Translations under genes and position numbers: made by a program
The notes under the pieces: model-generated
Databases searched by the model: none
What the model was told of the DNA's origin: nothing
The model's input: only the letters and a program-made list of their open reading frames with translations
Assembly: GCF_958295425.1 (NCBI RefSeq)
Contig: NC_081152.1
Span: 21,858,772-21,922,771, forward strand
From: Solea solea
Taxonomy: Eukaryota; Chordata; Actinopteri; Pleuronectiformes; Soleidae
Direction: 5' to 3'
Length of the DNA: 64,000 nucleotides
Part shown: positions 1 to 11,477 of the stretch, one piece after another
How positions within the stretch are numbered: the first letter of the stretch is position 1
Layout of the letters: each line of letters begins with the position of its first letter

Positions 1-879
1 AGGTGGAGCATGTTGGGAGGGGCTACACTCCAATATAAGATTGGCGTGGTTGTGGAAGCAAATCCACTGTAGCTGGACACACCACAGAAGATGCTACAAA
101 AAGATCACCTGGACCCAAAGATAAGTCATGGGTAGAGTTATTTTTGATGTCATCCATTTCAGTAGGATGTTGGGGCAGTTTTGTTTGACAATATCAACTG
201 AATAAATAGCAAAGAAAATGGCTGTGAGCTTCCAACTCGGATCACTTCAGATGGAGCCACTCATGATTCTGGACTTCATAAGTGCTTCTCTTTGGGGTTG
301 TCTTGGTTGTGATGGGATCTGCAGTCAAACGGTCTAAATGAACTATCCTAAAATCCAATGTGGAATTCAAATATGTATCACCAGCATCACCCTTACACAA
401 GCACAGACTTGAATTTAAAATGCAGTAAGTGCTATTTGTTGGGGTAATGTTGGTGATTTTTTGAGGTCATATTTGTGTAATTTCAGAGGGCAATCTTCTT
501 GGATAACATATTGATAGAACAAGAAAGAGAGACTTTCTTGTAAGTCTGTACAATTACCCTAACTTTAGCATTGACTTGGTGTTTTTTTCAGTAAGTGCTA
601 CTTGTTGGGGCAGTTTTGTTTGACAATATCAACTGAATGAACAGCAGAGAAAATGGCTGTGAGCTTCCAACTCGGATCACCTCAGATGGAGCCACTCATG
701 ATTCTGGACTTCATAAGTGCTTCTCTTTGGGGTTGTCTTGGTTGTGATTTGTTCTGCAGTGGCAAGGCCTGAATGAACTATTCCAAAATCCAACCTGGAG
801 CTCAAATATTTATCACCAACATGACCCTTACACGAGCACTGACGTGAATTTAAAATGCAGTAAGTGCTATTTGTTGGGG
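1..879. repeat. Satellite unit U0, partial (B type, n=1)
   Basis: The 5' part of S2 is missing, cut by the window edge. D2 is B-type (taggatg, then gaataaatagc) at about 172-449. S1 begins taatgttgg instead of tagtgttgg. D1 (603-879) carries the attccaaaatccaacctgg variant. Confidence 0.95.
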
Positions 880-2092
880 TCGTGTTGCTGATTTTAACAA
901 GTCCATATTTGATCTATTTCTCTACGGTGGCTACATTCAAAAGGCATACAATCATATGGTCTGCTTCGAAATGTTTAGTTTTAAAAGAACAACTGTGTTT
1001 GCGTTGTTTCAAGAGAGTGATACATTTGCAATTAAACTGTACCATATGTGAATGAAAGGCAGTCAAATGAGCAATTGGGGTCTCATCAAGTACTAAGAGA
1101 CCTGCATGAATTGAAGATGATGGTTGTCTCTTAGTGGAGGTGTGGTCCTTTCTTTTACCAACCTTCATCAGGGCCATTGAAACTTCATGAAAAAGAAGGT
1201 GGAGCATGTTGGGAGGGGCTACACTCCAATATAAGATTGGCGTGGTTGTGGAAGCAAATCCACTGTAGCTGGACACACCACAGAAGATGCTACAAAAAGA
1301 TCACCTGGACCCGAAGATAAGTCATGGGTAGAGTTATTTTTGATGTCACCCATTTCAGTGCTGCCTTGTTTCAGTATAATGTTGGGGGCAGTTTTGTTTG
1401 ACAATATCAACTGAATGAATGGCAAAGAAAATGGCTGTGAGCTTCCAACTCGGATCACTTCAGATGGAGCCACTCATGATTCTGGACTTCATAAGTGCTT
1501 CTCTTTGGGGTTGTCTTGGTTGTGATGGGATCTGCAGTCAAACGGTCTAAATGAACTATCCTAAAATCCAATGTGGAATTCAAATATGTATCACCAGCAT
1601 CACCCTTACACAAGCACAGACTTGAATTTAAAATGCAGTAAGTGCTATTTGTTGGGGTAGTGTTGGTGATTTTTTGAGGTCATATTTGTGTAATTTCAGA
1701 GGGCAATCTTCTTGGATAACATATTGATAGAACAAGAAAGAGGGACTTTCTTGTAAGTCTGTACAATTACCCTAACTTTAGCATTGACTTGGTGTTTTTT
1801 TCAGTAAGTGCTACTTGTTGGGGCAGTTTTGTTTGACAATATCAACTGAATGAACAGCAGAGAAAATGGCTGTGAGCTTCCAACTCGGATCACCTCAGAT
1901 GGAGCCACTCATGATTCTGGACTTCATAAGTGCTTCTCTTTGGGGTTGTCTTGGTTGTGATTTGTTCTGCAGTGGCAAGTCCTGAATGAACTATTCCAAA
2001 ATCCAACCTGGAGCTCAAATATTTATCACCAACATGACCCTTACACGAGCACTGACGTGAATTTAAAATGCAGTATGTGCTATTTGTTGGGG
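880..2092. repeat. Satellite unit U1 (A, n=1, 1213 bp); reference unit
   Basis: S2 has the ttcatcagggccattg variant and a private gacccgaag at 1309-1317. S1 has agagggactt. D1 has aagtcctga, attccaaaatccaacc and a private gcagtatgtgc near its end. Confidence 0.95.
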
Positions 2093-3723
2093 TCGTGTTG
2101 CTGATTTTAACAAGTCCATATTTGATCTATTTCTCTACGGTGGCTACATTCAAAAGGCATACAATCATATGGTCTGCTTCGAAATGTTTAGTTTTAAAAG
2201 AACAACTGTGTTTGCGTTGTTTCAAGAGAGTGATACATTTGCAATTAAACTGTACCATATGTGAATGAAAGGCAGTCAAATGAGCAATTGGGGTCTCATC
2301 AAGTACTAAGAGACCTGCATGAATTGAAGATGATGGTTGTCTCTTAGTGGAGGTGTGGTCCTTTCTTTTACCAACCTTTATCAAGGCCATTGAAACTTCA
2401 TGAAAAAGAAGGTGGAGCATGTTGGGAGTGGCTACACTCCAATATAAGATTGGCGTGGTTGTGGAAGCAAATCCACTGTAGCTGGACACACCACAGAAGA
2501 TGCTACAAAAAGATCACCTGGACCCAAAGATAAGTCATGGGTAGAGTTATTTTTGATGTCATCCATTTCAGTAGGATGTTGGGGCAGTTTTGTTTGACAA
2601 TATCAACTGAATAAATAGCAAAGAAAATGGCTGTGAGCTTCCAACTCGGATCACTTCAGATGGAACCACTCATGATTCTGGACTTCATAAGTGCTTCTCT
2701 TTGTGGTTGTCTTGGTTGTGATTTGTTCTGCAGTCAAAAGGTCTAAATGAACTATCCTAAAATCCAATGTGGAATTCAAATATGTATCACCAGCATCACC
2801 CTTACACAAGCACAGACTTGAATTTAAAATGCAGTAAGTGCTATTTGTTGGGGTAGTGTTGGTGATTTTTTGAGGTCATATTTGTGTAATTTCAGAGGGC
2901 AATCTTCTTGGATAACATGTTGATAGAACAAGAAAGAGAGACTTTCTTGTAAGTCTGTACAATTACCCTAACTTTAGCATTGACTTGGTGTTTTTTTCAG
3001 TAAGTGCTACTTGTTGGGGCAGTTTTGTTTGACAATATCAACTGAATAAATAGCAAAGAAAATGGCTGTGAGCTTCCAACTCGGATCACTTCAGATGGAG
3101 CCACTCATGATTCTGGACTTCATAAGTGCTTCTCTTTGGGGTTGTCTTGGTTGTGATGGGATCTGCAGTCAAACGGTCTAAATGAACTATCCTAAAATCC
3201 AATGTGGAATTCAAATATGTATCACCAGCATCACCCTTACACAAGCACAGACTTGAATTTAAAATGCAGTAAGTGCTATTTGTTGGGGTAGTGTTGGTGA
3301 TTTTTTGAGGTCATATTTGTGTAATTTCAGAGGGCAATCTTCTTGGATAACATATTGATAGAACAAGAAAGAGAGGCTTTCTTGTAAGTCTGTACAATTA
3401 CCCTAACTTTAGCATTGACTTGGTGTTTTTTTCAGTAAGTGCTACTTGTTGGGGCAGTTTTGTTTGACAATATCAACTGAATGAACAGCAGAGAAAATGG
3501 CTGTGAGCTTCCAACTCGGATCACCTCAGATGGAGCCACTCATGATTCTGGACTTCATAAGTGCTTCTCTTTGGGGTTGTCTTGGTTGTGATTTGTTCTG
3601 CAGTGGCAAGGCCTGAATGAACTATCCCAAAATCCGATCTGGAGCTCAAATATTTATCACCAACATGACCCTTACACGAGCACTGACGTGAATTTAAAAT
3701 GCAGTAAGTGCTATTTGTTGGGG
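2093..3723. repeat. Satellite unit U2 (B, n=2, 1631 bp)
   Basis: Order: S2 2093-2576, D2 2577-2853, S1 2854-3011, extra D 3012-3288, S1 3289-3446, D1 3447-3723. D2 is a hybrid (gatttgttctgcag, D1-like, then tcaaaaggtc, D2-like). The extra D is B-type D2 joined to a D1-style left edge. S2 has ttatcaaggccattg and gggagtggc. D1 has ccgatctgg. Confidence 0.94.
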
Positions 3724-5354
3724 TCGTGTTGCTGATTTTAACAAGTCCATATTTGATCTATTTCTCTACGGTGGCTACATTCAAAAGGCATACAATCATA
3801 TGGTCTGCTTCGAAATGTTTAGTTTTAAAAGAACAACTGTGTTTGCGTTGTTTCAAGAGAGTGATACATTTGCAATTAAACTGTACCATATGTGAATGAA
3901 AGGCAGTCAAATGAGCAATTGGGGTCTCATCAAGTACTAAGAGACCTGCATGAATTGAAGATGATGGTTGTCTCTTAGTGGAGGTGTGGTCCTTTCTTTT
4001 ACCAACCTTTATCAAGGCCATTGAAACTTCATGAAAAAGAAGGTGGAGCATGTTGGGAGTGGCTACACTCCAATATAAGATTGGCGTGGTTGTGGAAGCA
4101 AATCCACTGTAGCTGGACACACCACAGAAGATGCTACAAAAAGATCACCTGGACCCAAAGATAAGTCATGGGTAGAGTTATTTTTGATGTCATCCATTTC
4201 AGTAGGATGTTGGGGCAGTTTTGTTTGACAATATCAACTGAATAAATAGCAAAGAAAATGGCTGTGAGCTTCCAACTCGGATCACTTCAGATGGAACCAC
4301 TCATGATTCTGGACTTCATAAGTGCTTCTCTTTGTGGTTGTCTTGGTTGTGATTTGTTCTGCAGTCAAAAGGTCTAAATGAACTATCCTAAAATCCAATG
4401 TGGAATTCAAATATGTATCACCAGCATCACCCTTACACAAGCACAGACTTGAATTTAAAATGCAGTAAGTGCTATTTGTTGGGGTAGTGTTGGTGATTTT
4501 TTGAGGTCATATTTGTGTAATTTCAGAGGGCAATCTTCTTGGATAACATATTGATAGAACAAGAAAGAGAGACTTTCTTGTAAGTCTGTACAATTACCCT
4601 AACTTTAGCATTGACTTGGTGTTTTTTTCAGTAAGTGCTACTTGTTGGGGCAGTTTTGTTTGACAATATCAACTGAATAAATAGCAAAGAAAATGGCTGT
4701 GAGCTTCCAACTCGGATCACTTCAGATGGAGCCACTCATGATTCTGGACTTCATAAGTGCTTCTCTTTGGGGTTGTCTTGGTTGTGATGGGATCTGCAGT
4801 CAAACGGTCTAAATGAACTATCCTAAAATCCAATGTGGAATTCAAATATGTATCACCAGCATCACCCTTACACAAGCACAGACTTGAATTTAAAATGCAG
4901 TAAGTGCTATTTGTTGGGGTAGTGTTGGTGATTTTTTGAGGTCATATTTGTGTAATTTCAGAGGGCAATCTTCTTGGATAACATATTGATAGAACAAGAA
5001 AGAGAGACTTTCTTGTAAGTCTGTACAATTACCCTAACTTTAGCATTGACTTGGTGTTTTTTTCAGTAAGTGCTACTTGTTGGGGCAGTTTTGTTTGACA
5101 ATATCAACTGAATGAACAGCAGAGAAAATGGCTGTGAGCTTCCAACTCGGATCACCTCAGATGGAGCCACTCATGATTCTGGACTTCATAAGTGCTTCTC
5201 TTTGGGGTTGTCTTGGTTGTGATTTGTTCTGCAGTGGCAAGGCCTGAATGAACTATCCCAAAATCCAATCTGGAGCTCAAATATTTATCACCAACATGAC
5301 CCTTACACGAGCACTGACGTGAATTTAAAATGCAGTAAGTGCTATTTGTTGGGG
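3724..5354. repeat. Satellite unit U3 (B, n=2, 1631 bp)
   Basis: Near-copy of U2: same length, same hybrid D2 with caaaagg, same extra B-type D. It differs at ccaatctgg in D1 and at agagactt in the second S1, so U2-U3 form a local two-copy duplication. Confidence 0.94.
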
Positions 5355-6567
5355 TCGTGTTGCTGATTTTAACAAGTCCATATTTGATCTATTTCTCTAC
5401 GGTGGCTACATTCAAAAGGCATACAATCATATGGTCTGCTTCGAAATGTTTAGTTTTAAAAGAACAACTGTGTTTGTGTTGTTTCAAGAGAGTGATACAT
5501 TTGCAATTAAACTGTACCATATGTGAATGAAAGGCAGTCAAATGAGCAATTGGGGTCTCATCAAGTACTAAGAGACCTGCATGAATTGAAGATGATGGTT
5601 GTCTCTTAGTGGAGGTGTGGTCCTTTCTTTTACCAACCTTTATCAAGGCCAAAGAAACTTCATGAAAAAGAAGGTGGAGCATGTTGGGAGGGGCTACACT
5701 CCAATATAAGATTGGCGTGGTTGTGGAAGCAAATCCACTGTAGCTGGACACACCACAGAAGATGCTACAAAAAGATCACCTGGACCCAAAGATAAGTCAT
5801 GGGTAGAGTTATTTTTGATGTCACCCATTTCAGTGCTGCCTTGTTTCAGTATAATGTTGGGGGCAGTTTTGTTTGACAATATCAACTGAATGAATGGCAA
5901 AGAAAATGGCTGTGAGCTTCCAACTCGGATCACTTCAGATGGAGCCACTCATGATTCTGGACTTCATAAGTGCTTCTCTTTGGGGTTGTCTTGGTTGTGA
6001 TGGGATCTGCAGTCAAACGGTCTAAATGAACTATCCTAAAATTCAATGTGGAATTCAAATATGTATCACCAGCATCACCCTTACACAAGCACAGACTTGA
6101 ATTTAAAATGCAGTAAGTGCTATTTGTTGGGGTAGTGTTGGTGATTTTTTGAGGTCATATTTGTGTAATTTCAGAGGGCAATCTTCTTGGATAACATATT
6201 GATAGAACAAGAAAGAGAGGCTTTCTTGTAAGTCTGTACAATTACCCTAACTTTAGCATTGACTTGGTGTTTTTTTCAGTAAGTGCTACTTGTTGGGGCA
6301 GTTTTGTTTGACAATATCAACTGAATGAACAGCAGAGAAAATGGCTGTGAGCTTCCAACTCGGATCACCTCAGATGGAGCCACTCATGATTCTGGACTTC
6401 ATAAGTGCTTCTCTTTGGGGTTGTCTTGGTTGTGATTTGTTCTGCAGTGGCAAGGCCTGAATGAACTATCCCAAAATCCAATCTGGAGCTCAAATATTTA
6501 TCACCAACATGACCCTTACACGAGCACTGACGTGAATTTAAAATGCAGTAAGTGCTATTTGTTGGGG
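5355..6567. repeat. Satellite unit U4 (A, n=1, 1213 bp)
   Basis: S2 has the ttatcaaggccaaag variant, which recurs in U6, U8 and again beyond 53.4 kb. D2 has aaaattcaatg. S1 has gagaggcttt. Confidence 0.95.
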
Positions 6568-7763
6568 TCGTGTTGCTGATTTTAACAAGTCCATATTTGA
6601 TCTATTTCTCTACGGTGGCTACATTCAAAAGGCATACAATCATATGGTCTACTTCGAAATGTTTAGTTTTAAAAGAACAACTGTGTTTGCGTTGTTTCAA
6701 GAGAGTGATACATTTGCAATTAAACTGTACCATATGTGAATGAAAGGCAGTCAAATGAGCAATTGGGGTCTCATCAAGTACTAAGAGACCTGCATGAATT
6801 GAAGATGATGGTTGTCTCTTAGTGGAGGTGTGGTCCTTTCTTTTACCAACCTTTATCAAGGCCATTGAAACTTCATGAAAAAGAAGGTGGAGCATGTTGG
6901 GAGTGGCTACACTCCAATATAAGATTGGCGTGGTTGTGGAAGCAAATCCACTGTAGCTGGACACACCACAGAAGATGCTACAAAAAGATCACCTGGACCC
7001 AAAGATAAGTCATGGGTAGAGTTATTTTTGATGTCATCCATTTCAGTAGGATGTTGGGGCAGTTTTGTTTGACAATATCAACTGAATAAATAGCAAAGAA
7101 AATGGCTGTGAGCTTCCAACTCGGATCACTTCAGATGGAACCACTCATGATTCTGGACTTCATAAGTGCTTCTCTTTGTGGTTGTCTTGGTTGTGATTTG
7201 TTCTGCAGTCAAAAGGTCTAAATGAACTATCCTAAAATCCAATGTGGAATTCAAATATGTATCACCAGCATCACCCTTACACAAGCACAGACTTGAATTT
7301 AAAATGCAGTTAGTGCTATTTGTTGGGGTAGTGTTGGTGATTTTTTGAGGTCATATTTGTGTAATTTCAGAGGGCAATCTTCTTGGATAACATATTGATA
7401 GAACAAGAAAGAGAGGCTTTCTTGTAAGTCTGTACAATTACCCTAACTTTAGCATTGACTTGGTGTTTTTTTCAGTAAGTGCTACTTGTTGGGGCAGTTT
7501 TGTTTGACAATATCAACTGAATGAACAGCAGAGAAAATGGCTGTGAGCTTCCAACTCGGATCACCTCAGATGGAGCCACTCATGATTCTGGACTTCATAA
7601 GTGCTTCTCTTTGGGGTTGTCTTGGTTGTGATTTGTTCTGCAGTGGCAAGGCCTGAATGAACTATCCCAAAATCCAATCTGGAGCTCAAATATTTATCAC
7701 CAACATGACCCTTACACGAGCACTGACGTGAATTTAAAATGCAGTAAGTGCTATTTGTTGGGG
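6568..7763. repeat. Satellite unit U5 (B, n=1, 1196 bp)
   Basis: S2 has ggtctacttcg, a marker shared only with U7 and U9. D2 is the U2-like hybrid with ctttgtggttgtc and caaaagg and ends gcagttagtg. It is the first half of the first 3714-bp HOR copy. Confidence 0.95.
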
Positions 7764-10281
7764 TCGTGTTGCTGATTTTAACAAGTCCATATTTGATCTA
7801 TTTCTCTACGGTGGCTACATTCAAAAGGCATACAATCATATGGTCTGCTTCGAAATGTTTAGTTTTAAAAGAACAACTGTGTTTGTGTTGTTTCAAGAGA
7901 GTGATACATTTGCAATTAAACTGTACCATATGTGAATGAAAGGCAGTCAAATGAGCAATTGGGGTCTCATCAAGTACTAAGAGACCTGCATGAATTGAAG
8001 ATGATGGTTGTCTCTTAGTGGAGGTGTGGTCCTTTCTTTTACCAACCTTTATCAAGGCCAAAGAAACTTCATGAAAAAGAAGGTGGAGCATGTTGGGAGG
8101 GGCTACACTCCAATATAAGATTGGCGTGGTTGTGGAAGCAAATCCACTGTAGCTGGACACACCACAGAAGATGCTACAAAAAGATCACCTGGACCCAAAG
8201 ATAAGTCATGGGTAGAGTTATTTTTGATGTCACCCATTTCAGTGCTGCCTTGTTTCAGTATAATGTTGGGGGCAGTTTTGTTTGACAATATCAACTGAAT
8301 GAATGGCAAAGAAAATGGCTGTGAGCTTCCAACTCGGATCACTTCAGATGGAGCCACTCATGATTCTGGACTTCATAAGTGCTTCTCTTTGGGGTTGTCT
8401 TGGTTGTGATGGGATCTGCAGTCAAACGGTCTAAATGAACTATCCTAAAATCCAATGTGGAATTCAAATATGTATCACCAGCATCACCCTTACACAAGCA
8501 CAGACTTGAATTTAAAATGCAGTAAGTGCTATTTGTTGGGGTAGTGTTGGTGATTTTTTGAGGTCATATTTGTGTAATTTCAGAGGGCAATCTTCTTGGA
8601 TAACATATTGATAGAACAAGAAAGAGAGGCTTTCTTGTAAGTCTGTACAATTACCCTAACTTTAGCATTGACTTGGTGTTTTTTTCAGTAAGTGCTACTT
8701 GTTGGGGCAGTTTTGTTTGACAATATCAACTGAATGAACAGCAGAGAAAATGGCTGTGAGCTTCCAACTCGGATCACCTCAGATGGAGCCACTCATGATT
8801 CTGGACTTCATAAGTGCTTCTCTTTGGGGTTGTCTTGGTTGTGATTTGTTCTGCAGTGGCAAGGCCTGAATGAACTATCCCAAAATCCAATGTGGAATTC
8901 AAATATGTATCACCAGCATCACCCTTACACAAGCACAGACTTGAATTTAAAATGCAGTTAGTGCTATTTGTTGGGGTAGTGTTGGTGATTTTTTGAGGTC
9001 ATATTTGTGTAATTTCAGAGGGCAATCTTCTTGGATAACATATTGATAGAACAAGAAAGAGAGGCTTTCTTGTAAGTCTGTACAATTACCCTAACTTTAG
9101 CATTGACTTGGTGTTTTTTTCAGTAAGTGCTACTTGTTGGGGCAGTTTTGTTTGACAATATCAACTGAATGAACAGCAGAGAAAATGGCTGTGAGCTTCC
9201 AACTCGGATCACCTCAGATGGAGCCACTCATGATTCTGGACTTCATAAGTGCTTCTCTTTGGGGTTGTCTTGGTTGTGATTTGTTCTGCAGTGGCAAGGC
9301 CTGAATGAACTATCCCAAAATCCAATCTGGAGCTCAAATATTTATCACCAACATGACCCTTACACGAGCACTGACGTGAATTTAAAATGCAGTAAGTGCT
9401 ATTTGTTGGGGTAGTGTTGGTGATTTTTTGAGGTCATATTTGTGTAATTTCAGAGGGCAATCTTCTTGGATAACATATTGATAGAACAAGAAAGAGAGAC
9501 TTTCTTGTAAGTCTGTACAATTACCCTAACTTTAGCATTGACTTGGTGTTTTTTTCAGTAAGTGCTACTTGTTGGGGCAGTTTTGTTTGACAATATCAGC
9601 TGAATAAATAGCAAAGAAAATGGCTGTGAGCTTCCAACTCGGATCACTTCAGATGGAACCACTCATGATTCTGGACTTCATAAGTGCTTCTCTTTGGGGT
9701 TGTCTTGGTTGTGATGGGATCTGCAGTCAAACGGTCTAAATGAACTATCCTAAAATCCAATGTGGAATTCAAATATGTATCACCAGCATCACCCTTACAC
9801 AAGCACAGACTTGAATTTAAAATGCAGTAAGTGCTATTTGTTGGGGTAGTGTTGGTGATTTTTTGAGGTCATATTTGTGTAATTTCAGAGGGCAATCTTC
9901 TTGGATAACATATTGATAGAACAAGAAAGAGAGACTTTCTTGTAAGTCTGTACAATTACCCTAACTTTAGCATTGACTTGGTGTTTTTTTCAGTAAGTGC
10001 TACTTGTTGGGGCAGTTTTGTTTGACAATATCAACTGAATGAACAGCAGAGAAAATGGCTGTGAGCTTCCAACTCGGATCACCTCAGATGGAGCCACTCA
10101 TGATTCTGGACTTCATAAGTGCTTCTCTTTGGGGTTGTCTTGGTTGTGATTTGTTCTGCAGTGGCAAGGCCTGAATGAACTATCCCAAAATCCGATCTGG
10201 AGCTCAAATATTTATCACCAACATGACCCTTACACGAGCACTGACGTGAATTTAAAATGCAGTAAGTGCTATTTGTTGGGG
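7764..10281. repeat. Satellite unit U6 (A, n=4, 2518 bp)
   Basis: Five D modules: D2 8264-8541, hybrid 8700-8976, D1-type 9135-9411, B-type D2 9570-9846, D1 10005-10281. Each pair is separated by a 158-bp S1. The hybrid switches from D1-like (ggcaaggcctga) to D2-like (ccaatgtggaattc) near 8888. The D1-type module at 9135 is followed by S1, not S2, so another junction lies near 9411. The B-type D has the private atatcagctgaataaa. Confidence 0.94.
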
Positions 10282-11477
10282 TCGTGTTGCTGATTTTAAC
10301 AAGTCCATATTTGATCTATTTCTCTACGGTGGCTACATTCAAAAGGCATACAATCATATGGTCTACTTCGAAATGTTTAGTTTTAAAAGAACAACTGTGT
10401 TTGCGTTGTTTCAAGAGAGTGATACATTTGCAATTAAACTGTACCATATGTGAATGAAAGGCAGTCAAATGAGCAATTGGGGTCTCATCAAGTACTAAGA
10501 GACCTGCATGAATTGAAGATGATGGTTGTCTCTTAGTGGAGGTGTGGTCCTTTCTTTTACCAACCTTTATCAAGGCCATTGAAACTTCATGAAAAAGAAG
10601 GTGGAGCATGTTGGGAGTGGCTACACTCCAATATAAGATTGGCGTGGTTGTGGAAGCAAATCCACTGTAGCTGGACACACCACAGAAGATGCTACAAAAA
10701 GATCACCTGGACCCAAAGATAAGTCATGGGTAGAGTTATTTTTGATGTCATCCATTTCAGTAGGATGTTGGGGCAGTTTTGTTTGACAATATCAACTGAA
10801 TAAATAGCAAAGAAAATGGCTGTGAGCTTCCAACTCGGATCACTTCAGATGGAACCACTCATGATTCTGGACTTCATAAGTGCTTCTCTTTGTGGTTGTC
10901 TTGGTTGTGATTTGTTCTGCAGTCAAAAGGTCTAAATGAACTATCCTAAAATCCAATGTGGAATTCAAATATGTATCACCAGCATCACCCTTACACAAGC
11001 ACAGACTTGAATTTAAAATGCAGTTAGTGCTATTTGTTGGGGTAGTGTTGGTGATTTTTTGAGGTCATATTTGTGTAATTTCAGAGGGCAATCTTCTTGG
11101 ATAACATATTGATAGAACAAGAAAGAGAGGCTTTCTTGTAAGTCTGTACAATTACCCTAACTTTAGCATTGACTTGGTGTTTTTTTCAGTAAGTGCTACT
11201 TGTTGGGGCAGTTTTGTTTGACAATATCAACTGAATGAACAGCAGAGAAAATGGCTGTGAGCTTCCAACTCGGATCACCTCAGATGGAGCCACTCATGAT
11301 TCTGGACTTCATAAGTGCTTCTCTTTGGGGTTGTCTTGGTTGTGATTTGTTCTGCAGTGGCAAGGCCTGAATGAACTATCCCAAAATCCAATCTGGAGCT
11401 CAAATATTTATCACCAACATGACCCTTACACGAGCACTGACGTGAATTTAAAATGCAGTAAGTGCTATTTGTTGGGG
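10282..11477. repeat. Satellite unit U7 (B, n=1, 1196 bp)
   Basis: Copy of U5 at +3714 bp, with ggtctacttcg, ctttgtggttgtc, caaaagg and gcagttagtg all present. Confidence 0.95.

Larger units (their letters stand above)
6568..10281. repeat. 3714-bp higher-order repeat, copy 1 (U5+U6)
   Basis: U5 and U6 together recur exactly 3714 bp downstream. Shared private markers are ggtctacttcg in S2, gcagttagtg in D2, the n=4 module order and atatcagctg in the fourth D. Confidence 0.92.

Noticed and set aside
540..591. A 52-nt mini-intron wholly within S1 (gtaagt to tttcag)
   Set aside because: It is shorter than vertebrate introns normally are; the 167-nt alternative using the donor at the D end is more plausible.
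864..1055. 63- to 66-codon + strand ORFs at the D1/S2 boundary
   Set aside because: They start at GTG, not ATG, and have no recognisable domain. The longer form exists only because the palindrome variant changed the frame.
914..1473. Minus-strand ORFs of 120 and 84 codons in S2/D2 as real genes
   Set aside because: They recur only because the unit recurs; their variants look neutral, they overlap in different frames, and I recognise no domain. The 84-codon frame is lost in every B unit because of the 17-bp difference.
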